From Clostridium porci (lineage in GTDB: Bacteria > Bacillota > Clostridia > Lachnospirales > Lachnospiraceae): a stretch of DNA of 64,000 nucleotides. Below, in pieces: positions 41,669 to 51,196 of this stretch; within the stretch, counting starts at the first letter, position 1; each line of letters opens with the position of its first letter. The stretch covers positions 62,001 to 126,000 of the forward strand of contig NZ_VUMD01000007.1 of assembly GCF_009696375.1 (NCBI RefSeq), read 5' to 3'. The position numbers and the translations under genes are program-made. A model generated the notes under the pieces. That model saw nothing but the letters and a program-made list of their open reading frames with translations. It was not told the DNA's origin and made no database searches.

Positions 41669-42985
41669 TTATAATCTCCAATAGATATACTCCGGTTCCG
41701 TATAAGCTCTTTTATTCAGCAACCCTTTTATATCCAGTAATATCTTCTTTTTGTTTGATAAGTTGTATAACCCATCTAGCGTGTCTTTTGTTAAATTTTT
41801 AAATTCATTGTGAGCTACCGCCAATATTACAGCATCTATGTCTGACGTTTTCTCTAATGCGTAAAAATCAATCCCATATTCTCTTTTCGCCTCCATGATG
41901 TCAGCCACTGGATCGATCACTACAGGCGCTATTTCATACTCGGATAATTCCTTAATAATATCAATAATTTTTGTATTTCTTGTATCAGGGCAATTCTCCT
42001 TAAAAGTAAATCCCAAAATCGCAACTTTCGCATGGCGGATAGGAATTTCAGCTTTTATCAAGCATTTCACCAGATTCTCAGCGACATATTTCCCCATGTC
42101 ATCATTAATTCTTCGTCCTGATAAGATAATCTGGCTGTGATAGCCCAAAGTCTCCGCTTTATAAGTCAAATAATATGGATCAACACCTATGCAGTGTCCT
42201 CCAACCAGTCCAGGCTCAAATTGCAGAAAATTCCACTTTGTTCCTGCTGCTTTTAATACAGCTTTCGTATCGATTCCCATTTTATTAAAAATGATGGAAA
42301 GTTCATTCATAAAAGCGATATTTATATCCCTTTGACTGTTTTCAATCACTTTTGCAGCTTCCGCAACCTTAATGCTTTCAGCCCTGTGCACCCCAGCTTC
42401 AACCACTATTTCATATACACTGGCAACTGTATTCAATGTTTCCTCATCCATTCCTGAAACAATTTTAGTGATTGTCTCCAGCCGATGCACCTTGTCTCCT
42501 GGATTAATTCGTTCAGGTGAATAACCTATCTTAAAATCAACACCGCATTTAAGCCCTGATTCTTTCTCAAGAATTGGCACGCAAATGTCCTCCGTTACTC
42601 CTGGATATACAGTAGATTCATATACCACTACGGAGCCTTTTGTTAAATTCTTCCCTAATACGCGACTGGCACTTTCCACTGGCTCTAAATCAGGTGTATG
42701 ATCAAATTTGACCGGAGTGGGTACCGCCACAATGTGAAATTTAGCTTCCCTCAGCCTTCTCTCATCACTAGTAAACTCTACTGCACAATTTCTAATAACC
42801 TCATCTCCAACTTCTTTCGTAGGATCACAGCCGGATTTATATAATTCAATCTTTTCACTATTAATATCAAATCCAATTACTTTGATTTTTTTAGAAAAAG
42901 CAACAGCAATTGGCATTCCAACATAGCCTAGCCCAATGAGGGACAGTTTTTCTTTTCCTGCTATAATATCTTCATACAAATTCAT
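41669..42985 (-). CDS. UDP-HexNAc 6-dehydrogenase, TviB/WbpO-like
   Basis: The protein of 438 residues has the UDP-glucose/GDP-mannose dehydrogenase fold: an NAD motif LIGLGYVGMPIAVAFS, ESTVYPGVTE, a central helix with VAEAAKVIENSQRDINIAFMNEL, and the catalytic-Cys block PGLVGGHCIGVDPYYL. The extended FLQFEPGLVGGHC pattern is characteristic of TviB/WbpO, which oxidise UDP-GlcNAc or UDP-GalNAc to the uronic acid. It is paired with a TviC-like epimerase, as in Vi antigen synthesis. AAAGGAG precedes the ATG. The polymer is thus expected to contain an acidic N-acetylhexosaminuronic acid. Confidence 0.88.
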   Translation of the reverse strand: MNLYEDIIAGKEKLSLIGLGYVGMPIAVAFSKKIKVIGFDINSEKIELYKSGCDPTKEVGDEVIRNCAVEFTSDERRLREAKFHIVAVPTPVKFDHTPDLEPVESASRVLGKNLTKGSVVVYESTVYPGVTEDICVPILEKESGLKCGVDFKIGYSPERINPGDKVHRLETITKIVSGMDEETLNTVASVYEIVVEAGVHRAESIKVAEAAKVIENSQRDINIAFMNELSIIFNKMGIDTKAVLKAAGTKWNFLQFEPGLVGGHCIGVDPYYLTYKAETLGYHSQIILSGRRINDDMGKYVAENLVKCLIKAEIPIRHAKVAILGFTFKENCPDTRNTKIIDIIKELSEYEIAPVVIDPVADIMEAKREYGIDFYALEKTSDIDAVILAVAHNEFKNLTKDTLDGLYNLSNKKKILLDIKGLLNKRAYTEPEYIYWRL

Positions 42986-42987
42986 TA

Positions 42988-44088
42988 CTAAATTCTCCTT
43001 TGACCTTTTGTACAGGATAAAATCGTTTCAAGATATCTTTCCCATCTATCTCCGATAATGTCAATCGACAAAGTATCCCCTATTTTTCTTGCCTCTTTCC
43101 CTAATCCTTCCGCTAATTCAGGACTAGACAAAACCCTTTTTATCTCATTTGCCATCTCATCAATATCATCATTAACTAAAAGTCCATTCTGTCCATTTTG
43201 AATGAGATATTCTGCCGCACCACCTGTAAATTTTGTAGAAATAACAGGCAATCCTAAAGTCATTGCTTCTAGCAGGGCATTTGGCATACCTTCATATCGT
43301 GATGAAAATGCAAATAGTGCAGCGTCACAAATCTGAGCCTCCAGATTATCACAAATACCAGGCAAATGAACACGGTCTTCTATTTTTAATTCCTTAATTA
43401 AATCTTCTAAATATGGCCGTTGGCTTCCCTCTCCATAAATTATAAGCTGATATTCTTTGAAAATAGGCTCTTCCCAGACTTTATACATAGCCCGAATGAG
43501 CAATTCAAAGTTTTTCATTTTTTCCAGACGTCCAACAGAAACTACTTGTTTTTTTCTAGTATGTTTACTTATATTTTTTAAATCCATGTTAACCGGATTA
43601 GGGATCACAACTGACTTTTCCTGTAAGCATTTCGGAAAATATGCCCTAGCTTCTTGGGTCTGAAATACAATTCCATCTGCTCTTGGAAATAAAAGCTCCA
43701 TGCAATATCGGTGTATTGCTTTTTTCCCTAACTGCTTCGGATTGCTTCTCACCGATACAACAATTGCAGCTCGAAACCACCTTTTTAATACCAAAAGGAT
43801 ATAACTGGTCACAGGCAAAAATGCTACATAGATGTCCTCATCTGCCTTTTTAAACCATCTAATTAATCGGATGAACCGGCACATGTTTCTTATAATAAAA
43901 GCTCTCGATTTTTGCCCTCCATCCAAAGAACTCCATCGAACACGCTCATCCAGCGGATAGGCGCTTGTCTTGTTGCTTAATGTCAAAATTGTTACATTGT
44001 GTTTTGAGGCAAGATAATTACTTAGGTTTACAACAACCCTCTCTGCTCCTCCCTTTTGTAATCCTCCTATCAAAAAAACAATATTCAT
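42988..44088 (-). CDS. GT4 family glycosyltransferase
   Basis: This 366-residue GT-B enzyme has a first Rossmann domain opening with FLIGGLQKGGAERVVVNL, the usual glycine-rich acceptor loop. The second domain holds YGEGSQRPYLEDLI and the donor-site ExxxxxxxE motif in SSRYEGMPNALLEAMTLG. The retaining mechanism is typical of GT4. It follows the polymerase gene and precedes the TviB-like dehydrogenase. AGGAGG precedes the ATG with rather long spacing. Donor sugar unknown; one of the HexNAc or HexNAcA sugars made here is plausible. Confidence 0.87.
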   Translation of the reverse strand: MNIVFLIGGLQKGGAERVVVNLSNYLASKHNVTILTLSNKTSAYPLDERVRWSSLDGGQKSRAFIIRNMCRFIRLIRWFKKADEDIYVAFLPVTSYILLVLKRWFRAAIVVSVRSNPKQLGKKAIHRYCMELLFPRADGIVFQTQEARAYFPKCLQEKSVVIPNPVNMDLKNISKHTRKKQVVSVGRLEKMKNFELLIRAMYKVWEEPIFKEYQLIIYGEGSQRPYLEDLIKELKIEDRVHLPGICDNLEAQICDAALFAFSSRYEGMPNALLEAMTLGLPVISTKFTGGAAEYLIQNGQNGLLVNDDIDEMANEIKRVLSSPELAEGLGKEARKIGDTLSIDIIGDRWERYLETILSCTKGQRRI

Positions 44089-44118
44089 GAAAACATGCTT
44101 CCTCCTGCACCTTTTCCG

Positions 44119-45186
44119 TCACATAAATACATATGGCACTACCCCCTGCATATCCGCCTTAAGCAAGAAAATGAAATAATAAATAAATGTAAGTGAACAG
44201 ACTGCCAGTAAACCCATGTATCGAGATTGTCGATTTTTTACGGTTGCCAAAAGATTGGGCAGCAATATAATTAAAGATATATGAAAATACAGCATAATTC
44301 TGCCAATCAGCCCTAGGCTCAGTGAAGCAATATTTAACAAAACCGCTATCATAAATAGTGAAAGATATAAATCTGCATTCCCATCTGATCTTCTATATTT
44401 CCTTATATAGACAAGAATCAAAAAAACAAAGCCTAAAAACATAACCAGCATACCATCTCCACTGCCCTGTCCAAGGTATTTCAAATATCCACGATATTTC
44501 GTTCGTTCTATCACAAAACGCAATATGTTAGGTGCATACATCAATAGTACAACTGAGCAAAAACCTATAACAGGCCAATATAGCCCCTTTGCTTTTATCT
44601 TGGGCAGCCAGTAAACAGGAAGAAACACAAGAGCTGATTTATGTATAAAGGAGGCAATGCACACAACAACAATAAATTTGACCAGTTTTCTTCTTTCAAC
44701 ATACTTAAATCCATATAGTAATATAACAATCGCCAAATACTGCCTCAAAGCGCTGAAGCTTTGGGTGTAATATCCCAGAGTAATAAAAAGATAAAAACTC
44801 AGCCATTTTATTTTGGAATATTTTAAAATAAACCAACACATGCCTCCAACAAAAACAAAACTGGTAAAGATAATGACAATGCGGAAATTGGGATATACTA
44901 TGCTCAAAAACTTGTTCAGCCAATTCCAGCCTGTTTCCATACCCTCATAGCCCGATACATACTTTAGCTGATACATCTGCTGAATTGGTGTACTTCGAAT
45001 CCGATTAAACCATTCATTATACCCTGGCAAATCCTGCCCCACCGACAAGGAACGAAAAGCAGAGATTATCATTAACTGGACCGCTACAATACAACAGTAT
45101 ACTTTTTCTTTTACATATCCACTTCTTTTATACAGAACAAATGGCCATGTTACGATCAAAAGCAAATTAATGGCATAAACTAGCAT
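44119..45186 (-). CDS. EpsG-like Wzy polymerase (locus A)
   Basis: This hydrophobic 355-residue protein has about ten membrane helices. The EpsG/Wzy signature is seen in the N-terminal part as SAFRSLSVGQDLPGYNEWF, which places an Arg and a GxDxxxY motif in the first outer loop. It should polymerise undecaprenyl-linked repeat units outside the membrane. The plus-strand locus has a counterpart (52184-53284) with IQAVRTLEVGIDTPAYVRGYF, so the two loci have related polymerases. The start overlaps the stop of the preceding GT4 gene by 7 nt. Confidence 0.85.
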   Translation of the reverse strand: MLVYAINLLLIVTWPFVLYKRSGYVKEKVYCCIVAVQLMIISAFRSLSVGQDLPGYNEWFNRIRSTPIQQMYQLKYVSGYEGMETGWNWLNKFLSIVYPNFRIVIIFTSFVFVGGMCWFILKYSKIKWLSFYLFITLGYYTQSFSALRQYLAIVILLYGFKYVERRKLVKFIVVVCIASFIHKSALVFLPVYWLPKIKAKGLYWPVIGFCSVVLLMYAPNILRFVIERTKYRGYLKYLGQGSGDGMLVMFLGFVFLILVYIRKYRRSDGNADLYLSLFMIAVLLNIASLSLGLIGRIMLYFHISLIILLPNLLATVKNRQSRYMGLLAVCSLTFIYYFIFLLKADMQGVVPYVFM

Positions 45187-46307
45187 CCTTCTGCTCTCAT
45201 TCTTTCATATAATTTTTGGTACTTTCTGCTCATGGAGACTCCGCTAAACGATTCACTTATATATTGAGAAAGGCTGAAATTGATGGCGGCAGGAGACAGT
45301 TCTTGTTCTTTTTCAATTATATGCTTTAACTGTTTTTTCTGATTTAATTCAAAATAAGAAACTGCCTTTTCGTCATTCTGGAACATTTCCTTGTGCTGGG
45401 GAATATCTGACAAAATAAGGCTTGTTCCGCTGGCTGCAGCTTCAAGTACAGAGTTAGGAAACCCCTCGGTACGTGAAGCAGAAATATAAACATCAGCGGC
45501 CCTAAGGTATTTGTCCACTAATTCTGTTTGTCCCAAAAATAAGATATTATCTCCAGCAGCCGCTTTACATTCGTCCAGCAAATTTCCTTTTCCTAAAAAA
45601 ATTAATAGGGAATTTGTTTTATACCTGGATTCATTGAATGCCTGCACAATTAAAAGAGGATTTTTCCATTCCGCCAGTTCCCCGACAACCACAAAAATTT
45701 TTTTATTACAATCAAGCTTTAGCTCTGATTTTATTTCGTTTTTCTCCTCCTGGCTTCTGCATGGGAAATACCGCTTTGCATCAACGCCATTGTGAATCAC
45801 CTCACAGGCTCTGCATTTCACGGTTTTAAATTTGAGTTTCAGGCTTTCGGAGCAAAATACTGAATACGTAATTTTCTTAAGAGCCATTACATGCTTTTTA
45901 TACATTATCATCCCAAGAAAATAACCATAGCGCCCCAAATAATCTTCTTTAAAACAGCAGCGAATCGTTGCGCAATGAGGCACCCCCATATTCAGTTGTG
46001 ACACAAACACATCTCCTCTGATACCAGAAGTATGTATCACATCGGGCTCATATTTTTTTATTACTGCTTTTAGCTGTCGCCTTTGCTGAAATTCATATTG
46101 AAATCGCCTAAGGCGCATACTTACTAAGTGAATCGGTAAAGCTTCAAAATCTTTATGCCTGTCAGGAGCTTCCAGCTCAGATAAGACGACTAATATAGCA
46201 ACATATTTAGTGAAATCTAAATTCCTTATGATTTCATATAATTGATTAGTTGGTCCGCATTTTTTTAATGAGGATACGATGTACATAATCCTGCTCTTTG
46301 GTTTCAT
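45180..46307 (-). CDS. GT4 family glycosyltransferase
   Basis: The 375-residue GT-B protein has the acceptor-side start MYIVSSLKKCGPTNQLYEI, a linker VIHNGVDAKRYFPC typical of GT4, and the donor-site pattern SRTEGFPNSVLEAAASG with two Glu eight apart. It is expected to work in the cytoplasm on the lipid-linked oligosaccharide. It lies between the GT2 gene and the polymerase gene. AAGGATATATAATT precedes the ATG. Sugar specificity cannot be assigned. Confidence 0.87.
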   Translation of the reverse strand: MKPKSRIMYIVSSLKKCGPTNQLYEIIRNLDFTKYVAILVVLSELEAPDRHKDFEALPIHLVSMRLRRFQYEFQQRRQLKAVIKKYEPDVIHTSGIRGDVFVSQLNMGVPHCATIRCCFKEDYLGRYGYFLGMIMYKKHVMALKKITYSVFCSESLKLKFKTVKCRACEVIHNGVDAKRYFPCRSQEEKNEIKSELKLDCNKKIFVVVGELAEWKNPLLIVQAFNESRYKTNSLLIFLGKGNLLDECKAAAGDNILFLGQTELVDKYLRAADVYISASRTEGFPNSVLEAAASGTSLILSDIPQHKEMFQNDEKAVSYFELNQKKQLKHIIEKEQELSPAAINFSLSQYISESFSGVSMSRKYQKLYERMRAEGC

Positions 46308-46319
46308 AATTATATATCC

Positions 46320-47159
46320 TTATTCTATTATGTTATGGTTTTTTCTTAATTTATGTTTGTATACACTTCCTCTTACATTAGATGGGAGTAGGGCAGCAGT
46401 GCTTCTCAAAAGAATATTAAATATAAATTCATGAAAAGAAATAAACTTAAGCTCTAACATTTTTTTTTGCACTAATATCATTTTTCCTACATATTGCAAT
46501 CCGCCTCTGCGTTGGTACATCCCGTTACCGGTTCTTACATAAACTAAAACCTGAGCAATGTTCTTGAATTTTTTGTTTTCACACAGCATACGTACCCACA
46601 AATAGTAATCTTCCGCCAGGTTTAACTCAATATAATTTCCAGCTTCAATAACATCTGCTTTCTTAAACATTACTGTCATGTGATTCACCGGATTTCTTGC
46701 CTTAGCAAATTTTCTTATTTTTAATTCCGAACAGGGAACCGCTCTGATACCTGTTATCTGATCAATATCTTTTTCAAATTCAGCTATCTGCCCTCCGCAT
46801 ACAGACAGCTTTGGATCATCCGAAAACTCCTTTAGCTGCAGCTCAATTCGATTCGGCTCAGAGAAATCATCACTATCCATTCTAGCGATTAGTTCATTGG
46901 AGCAGGCTAGAACTCCTTCTCTCAGGGCATTACCCAAGCCCTGATGTTTCTTCAGACGAATCACATGAAATATTTCAGGAAATTTATCAGTGTAACTGTC
47001 TATAGCAGCATTTAATTCATCTGACAGTTCCCCGTCACATACTAATACAAAATCATTTGTTTTTATGGTCTGATTCAGCATACTGTCAACGGCGTATTTA
47101 AAAAAATCCACATTATCTTTGTAGTACACTGCCATTAAAACAGAATAATATTTCCCCAT
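46320..47159 (-). CDS. GT2 glycosyltransferase (locus A, follows the priming enzyme)
   Basis: The 279-residue GT-A enzyme begins YYSVLMAVYYKDNVDFF, and the metal motif is intact as ARMDSDDFS near residue 92. It is closely related to the GT2 at 50354-51178: both share TNDFVLVCDG and NPVNHM/NPMNHM blocks and a C-terminal GNGMY.RRGG motif. It probably adds the second sugar, as it follows the priming transferase directly with a 5-nt gap. The shared first two steps suggest both loci build on the same reducing-end disaccharide. A nine-base A tract lies in the coding strand at 46460-46468. Confidence 0.87.
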   Translation of the reverse strand: MGKYYSVLMAVYYKDNVDFFKYAVDSMLNQTIKTNDFVLVCDGELSDELNAAIDSYTDKFPEIFHVIRLKKHQGLGNALREGVLACSNELIARMDSDDFSEPNRIELQLKEFSDDPKLSVCGGQIAEFEKDIDQITGIRAVPCSELKIRKFAKARNPVNHMTVMFKKADVIEAGNYIELNLAEDYYLWVRMLCENKKFKNIAQVLVYVRTGNGMYQRRGGLQYVGKMILVQKKMLELKFISFHEFIFNILLRSTAALLPSNVRGSVYKHKLRKNHNIIE

Positions 47160-47164
47160 ACTCT

Positions 47165-48559
47165 TTAACCTTCAACCTTTTCATGTGCTTTCTCATTTGA
47201 CCTAATCAACTTAGCGGTTGACTGTTCCTTGGCAATTCCTTCTGTGCTTTCTTTCATAAATAAAATTTTCACAGTTAAAATAATCAACTTCACATCCAAC
47301 ATCAATGAATAATTCTGAATATAATTTAAATCCAGCTTCAGCTTATCATAAGGTGTGGTATTGTATTTGCCATATATCTGCGCGTATCCGGTCAAACCTG
47401 CCTTCATTTTCAATCTATAATCAAATTCCGGCATTTCATCCTTATATCGAAGCGCAATTTCCGGTCGTTCTGGCCTCGGTCCAACAATAGACATATCTCC
47501 CTTTAAAATATTAATCAGCTGTGGAAGCTCATCGATCCGCACTTTACGGATAAACGCCCCCACGGGAGTGATCCGGCAGTCTCCTTCCTGAGCTAACCGG
47601 GCTACGCCATCCTTCTCCGCATCAATATACATACTTCGAAACTTATAGATATCAAATTTCTTCCCATTTGCTGTCAAGCGTTTCTGTTTATAAATGACAG
47701 GGCCATTATCGCAATATTTAATCGCAATAGCCGTTATCAGCATAATCGGCGCCGTTACAGCAAGCGCAAGCATGGAAAGGATTATATCCATCAGCCTTTT
47801 TAAAAAACACTGCTCAATGTTCATTGTTCCATTTCGAATCAGAAGCAACGGCGTATCAAAAAGATTTATCTCTTCTGCGCTGCGGGTTAAAATGTCCGAT
47901 ATTTTGGGAGTCAGATATACCCGGATTGATTTGCTATAGCAATATTTTAAAATTGTATTACGAACAGGGGACGGTACATCGCAAATAATGACACCTTCAT
48001 ACTGCACGATTTTTTTTTGCAGTTCATCAAAACCAATATCAATATGTATTACCTCACAAATTTCATACCTATCTTTTCGTACACTCATCTTATCCATAAG
48101 TGTTAAAGACGGACGGTTGCCATAAATTAGAAGCATCCTTCTAGGAGGAAATAATTTTTGAAACATATAATTGGCCAATAACGTCCAAATACAAATCGCA
48201 ACGATATCGCATACATATAAAAGCAGAAATGAATTTAAGCTTAAAAATCGCTTTGCTAATAAAGCAATTTGCAGATAGGTAATGGTATTAACAAACGTAA
48301 CCGACAGTATTTGCGAATACATTACATTCCCTTTTTCTAAATAACCAATACGCAGCCCGCCATACATTTTTGAAAAAAACAGTAACAGAATCCCATACAC
48401 TGCAATCATGAGCCAATCGCCCTTTTTGAAGAATGGAGAGCCTGCCTCATGTGACAAATAATAAATCCAAGCCCACGAATACATACTGATTTCCAGCGCT
48501 AAAATAGATACTGCCGCTAAAAGGCGTATGAATCGTTTATATTGATCGTAGCTTTTCAT
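47165..48559 (-). CDS. Polyprenyl glycosylphosphotransferase, priming enzyme of locus A
   Basis: Membrane helices occupy about 9-150, then a CoA-binding-like domain. The catalytic sugar transferase domain begins near 250 with FLKRLMDIILSMLAL. It contains RKVRIDELPQLINILKGDM, then SIVGPRPERP, and GLTGYAQIYGKYNTTP. The ATG at 48559 is preferred because GAGG lies 9 nt before it and the product then aligns with its paralogue (SYDQYKRFIRLL with NYEQYKRIIRFL). The frame to 48679 has no such support. It is the first gene of the minus-strand locus, downstream of the promoter at 48790-48818. Length is 464 residues. Confidence 0.88.
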   Translation of the reverse strand: MKSYDQYKRFIRLLAAVSILALEISMYSWAWIYYLSHEAGSPFFKKGDWLMIAVYGILLLFFSKMYGGLRIGYLEKGNVMYSQILSVTFVNTITYLQIALLAKRFLSLNSFLLLYVCDIVAICIWTLLANYMFQKLFPPRRMLLIYGNRPSLTLMDKMSVRKDRYEICEVIHIDIGFDELQKKIVQYEGVIICDVPSPVRNTILKYCYSKSIRVYLTPKISDILTRSAEEINLFDTPLLLIRNGTMNIEQCFLKRLMDIILSMLALAVTAPIMLITAIAIKYCDNGPVIYKQKRLTANGKKFDIYKFRSMYIDAEKDGVARLAQEGDCRITPVGAFIRKVRIDELPQLINILKGDMSIVGPRPERPEIALRYKDEMPEFDYRLKMKAGLTGYAQIYGKYNTTPYDKLKLDLNYIQNYSLMLDVKLIILTVKILFMKESTEGIAKEQSTAKLIRSNEKAHEKVEG

Positions 48560-48970
48560 AAAATGCGACCTCGAGTTCTTTACAGTGCTTATGCTTCCTA
48601 TAATGATTCTTATGCCAAGTAAAACAACTACTTTCTGCCGTACTTTGCCAAGAACGACAAATTTCATTATACATCCCAATATTATAATAGCACTTGTTCC
48701 GAAAAAAGCAATAACAATATGTGGAAGAAAGGGAAGGAAACGACACGTTCTCCCACTTTCCTATATATAGCCTTTTCAAACTTTTGTATAGTATAACATC
48801 AACAGCACTTTAAAGCAACTCTTGGGATACTTTTAAATATTAAAAAAAGGTTAATTCTTTTTTAACAGCTCTATTATCTGTTATCTTCTTCGTATAAGAA
48901 TCATTGTAAGAAGTTGACTCTTAACCATAAAATAATCCTGGTAGGGAAATACAATTTGGAGTGTTTGCAA
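48560..48970. other. Divergent intergenic region between the two capsule loci
   Basis: This 411-bp AT-rich gap has no coding sequence. It holds one clear promoter for the minus-strand operon with an untranslated leader of about 220 nt. No equally good promoter for the plus-strand operon was found; a TATAAG near 48893 and a TTGACT at 48914 lack properly spaced partners. Confidence 0.6.
48790..48818 (-). promoter_or_regulatory. Sigma-A-type promoter of capsule locus A
   Basis: On the minus strand TTGCTT and TATACT are separated by 17 nt. Transcription would begin near 48783, leaving a leader of about 220 nt before the ATG at 48559. That is long enough for antitermination or other leader control. 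Confidence 0.6.
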
Positions 48971-50350
48971 ATGAGAAATTATGAACAATACAAAAGAATA
49001 ATTCGCTTCTTAACCTCAATTGCAATATTGATCGTAGAAATCGGTATCTATTGGTTTGCATGGAACAGGTACTTTTCACAGGTTGCCGGTACTCCTTTTT
49101 TTCGTAAAGGCGACTGGTTAATGGCCATGGTTTATGGACTACTGCTACTCTTTTTTTCAAGAATGTATGGCGGACTGAAAATAGGGTATTTGGAACGAGG
49201 GAACGTTTTTTACTCTCAAATTCTTTCCCTCATACTAACTAGTATGTTTACATATCTCCAGATTGCATTATTAGCAAAACACTTCCTTAATATAATACCA
49301 TTCCTGGTAATGTTTGTTTTACAGGTGATTGCTGTATGTATTTGGATCTTCCTGGCAAATTTTTTATTTCAAAAATTATTTCCACCCAGGCAAATGCTTT
49401 TAATATACGGCAATAGACCTTCCTTAACGCTCATGGATAAAATGAATAGCCGAAGCGATCGCTATCAAATAAAAAATGTGATTCACATTGATGCCGGGTT
49501 GATGAAAATCGAACAAATGATTTCATCCTATGATGCCATTGTTATTTGTGACGTCCCCTCTTCCATAAGGAATCAGCTATTGAAATATTGCTATGGAGAG
49601 GGAATACGCGTATATATGACCCCCAAGCTCTCAGACATTTTAGTTCGGAGCGCTGAGGATATAACTTTATTTGACACTCCCCTGATTATGGCACGTAATG
49701 GACACATATCCGTTGAACAGGCCTTTTTCAAACGGACAATGGATATCATAATTGCCGGAACCGCCTGCATTCTCGCCTCTCCTTTTATGCTGATAACAGC
49801 AATCGCCATAAAGTTTCAAGACGGAGGCCCTGTTATCTATAAACAAAAGCGCCTGACCTTTGGAGGCCGCGAATTCTACGTATATAAATTTCGCAGCATG
49901 ACAATGGATGCTGAACAGGATGGGATTGCCCGTTTGGCATGTGTTAATGATAATCGCATAACTCCCGTAGGTGCTTTTATACGAAAGATACGCTTAGATG
50001 AAACGCCACAGCTGTGTAATATTCTTAAGGGCGATATGAGCATTGTCGGTCCCCGGCCGGAACGTCCGGAGATTGCCCGGCAATATGAAGAAGAAATGCC
50101 AGAATTTCGTTACCGTCTTCGAGTCAAAGCCGGCTTAACTGGCTATGCTCAGATTTTTGGAAAATACAATACTACACCTTATGACAAACTAAAACTGGAC
50201 TTACATTATATTCAAAACTATTCATTAATGATGGATGTAAAGCTCATGATTCAGACATTAAAAATTCTATTTATGAGAGAAAGCACAAAAGGAATTGCAG
50301 AAAACCAGACAACCGCTCGGCTTTTACCGGATACAAACGAAAAGGAGTAA
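48971..50350 (+). CDS. Polyprenyl glycosylphosphotransferase, priming enzyme of locus B
   Basis: The paralogue of the priming enzyme at 47165-48559 lies head to head with it. It has the same layout: N-terminal membrane helices with GDWLMAMVYGLLLLFFSRMYGG, then the catalytic domain with FFKRTMDIIIAG, RKIRLDETPQLCNILKGD and SIVGPRPERPE, ending GLTGYAQIFGKYN. DETPQ replaces the more usual DELPQ. TTGGAG precedes the ATG at 48971, and the longer frame from 48914 is unsupported. Length is 459 residues. Both enzymes probably use the same or closely related sugar, so they may be interchangeable or serve alternate loci. Confidence 0.88.
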   Translation: MRNYEQYKRIIRFLTSIAILIVEIGIYWFAWNRYFSQVAGTPFFRKGDWLMAMVYGLLLLFFSRMYGGLKIGYLERGNVFYSQILSLILTSMFTYLQIALLAKHFLNIIPFLVMFVLQVIAVCIWIFLANFLFQKLFPPRQMLLIYGNRPSLTLMDKMNSRSDRYQIKNVIHIDAGLMKIEQMISSYDAIVICDVPSSIRNQLLKYCYGEGIRVYMTPKLSDILVRSAEDITLFDTPLIMARNGHISVEQAFFKRTMDIIIAGTACILASPFMLITAIAIKFQDGGPVIYKQKRLTFGGREFYVYKFRSMTMDAEQDGIARLACVNDNRITPVGAFIRKIRLDETPQLCNILKGDMSIVGPRPERPEIARQYEEEMPEFRYRLRVKAGLTGYAQIFGKYNTTPYDKLKLDLHYIQNYSLMMDVKLMIQTLKILFMRESTKGIAENQTTARLLPDTNEKE

Positions 50351-50353
50351 TTT

Positions 50354-51178
50354 ATGTATCCTAATTATTCAGTATTAATGTCGGTTTATGATAAAGAAAA
50401 TCCCCACTATTTGAAAACAGCCATTGAGAGCATGCTTATGCAGACAATTCCAACAAACGATTTTGTATTAGTATGTGATGGCCCTCTAACTCCTGAACTA
50501 GATTCCGTAATAGATGACCTGACAAGCAAGCATGAGAATCTTTTTCAAATTATTCGGCTAAAAACAAATTCCGGGGCGGGCAATGCTTTAAGTATCGGCC
50601 TAATTACCTGTAAAAACACCCTTGTGGCAAGAATGGACAGCGATGATATATCATTACCTACCCGCTGCGAATTACAGTTAAATGCATTTTCAGAAAATCC
50701 AGATTTAGCTCTGTGCAGCGGATTAATCGCTGAATTTGAAAATACGCCAGACCAGATACAAAGTATACGTCATGTTCCCCTAACGCATGAAACTATTTTA
50801 AAGTTTGCCAAGAAACGTAATCCCATGAATCATATGGCGGTAATGTATCGAAAAGATGCTGTAATGAATGCTGGTAATTATATGGAAATAAGCTTGGCTG
50901 AAGATTACTACCTTTGGATCCGAATGCTCCAAAAAGGCTTTTCTGCCATGAACATAAATAAGATACTTGTATTTGCGCGAATCGGAAACGGAATGTACAT
51001 GCGCAGAGGCGGATTGAACTACGCAAAAAAAATCTTCTATTTTCAATTTAAGATTTGGCAACTGGGATTTATCTCTTTTGGAAGACTTCTCACAAATTGC
51101 CTTATTCGCTTTTGCATCATCATGGCTCCTGCATCTTTGAGAAAATATATATACACAAAACAGCTGCACCACAAATAA
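50354..51178 (+). CDS. GT2 glycosyltransferase (locus B, follows the priming enzyme)
   Basis: The 274-residue enzyme is the locus B counterpart of the GT2 at 46320-47159. It begins YSVLMSVYDKENPHYLK, keeps the ARMDSDDIS metal site and the NPMNHMAVMYRKD and GNGMYMRRGG blocks. The ribosome binding site AAGGAG overlaps the stop of the priming enzyme gene, so the pair is tightly coupled. Like its counterpart it probably adds the second residue. The preserved order priming enzyme then GT2 on both strands shows duplication of a two-gene unit. Confidence 0.87.
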   Translation: MYPNYSVLMSVYDKENPHYLKTAIESMLMQTIPTNDFVLVCDGPLTPELDSVIDDLTSKHENLFQIIRLKTNSGAGNALSIGLITCKNTLVARMDSDDISLPTRCELQLNAFSENPDLALCSGLIAEFENTPDQIQSIRHVPLTHETILKFAKKRNPMNHMAVMYRKDAVMNAGNYMEISLAEDYYLWIRMLQKGFSAMNINKILVFARIGNGMYMRRGGLNYAKKIFYFQFKIWQLGFISFGRLLTNCLIRFCIIMAPASLRKYIYTKQLHHK

Positions 51179-51196
51179 AAGACAGAAAGGACCGGC

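Noticed and set aside
46460-46468. A9/T9 homopolymers (also at 48010-48018) as further contingency tracts
   Set aside because: Runs of 8-9 A or T are expected by chance in this AT-rich DNA. Only the two G12 tracts stand out.
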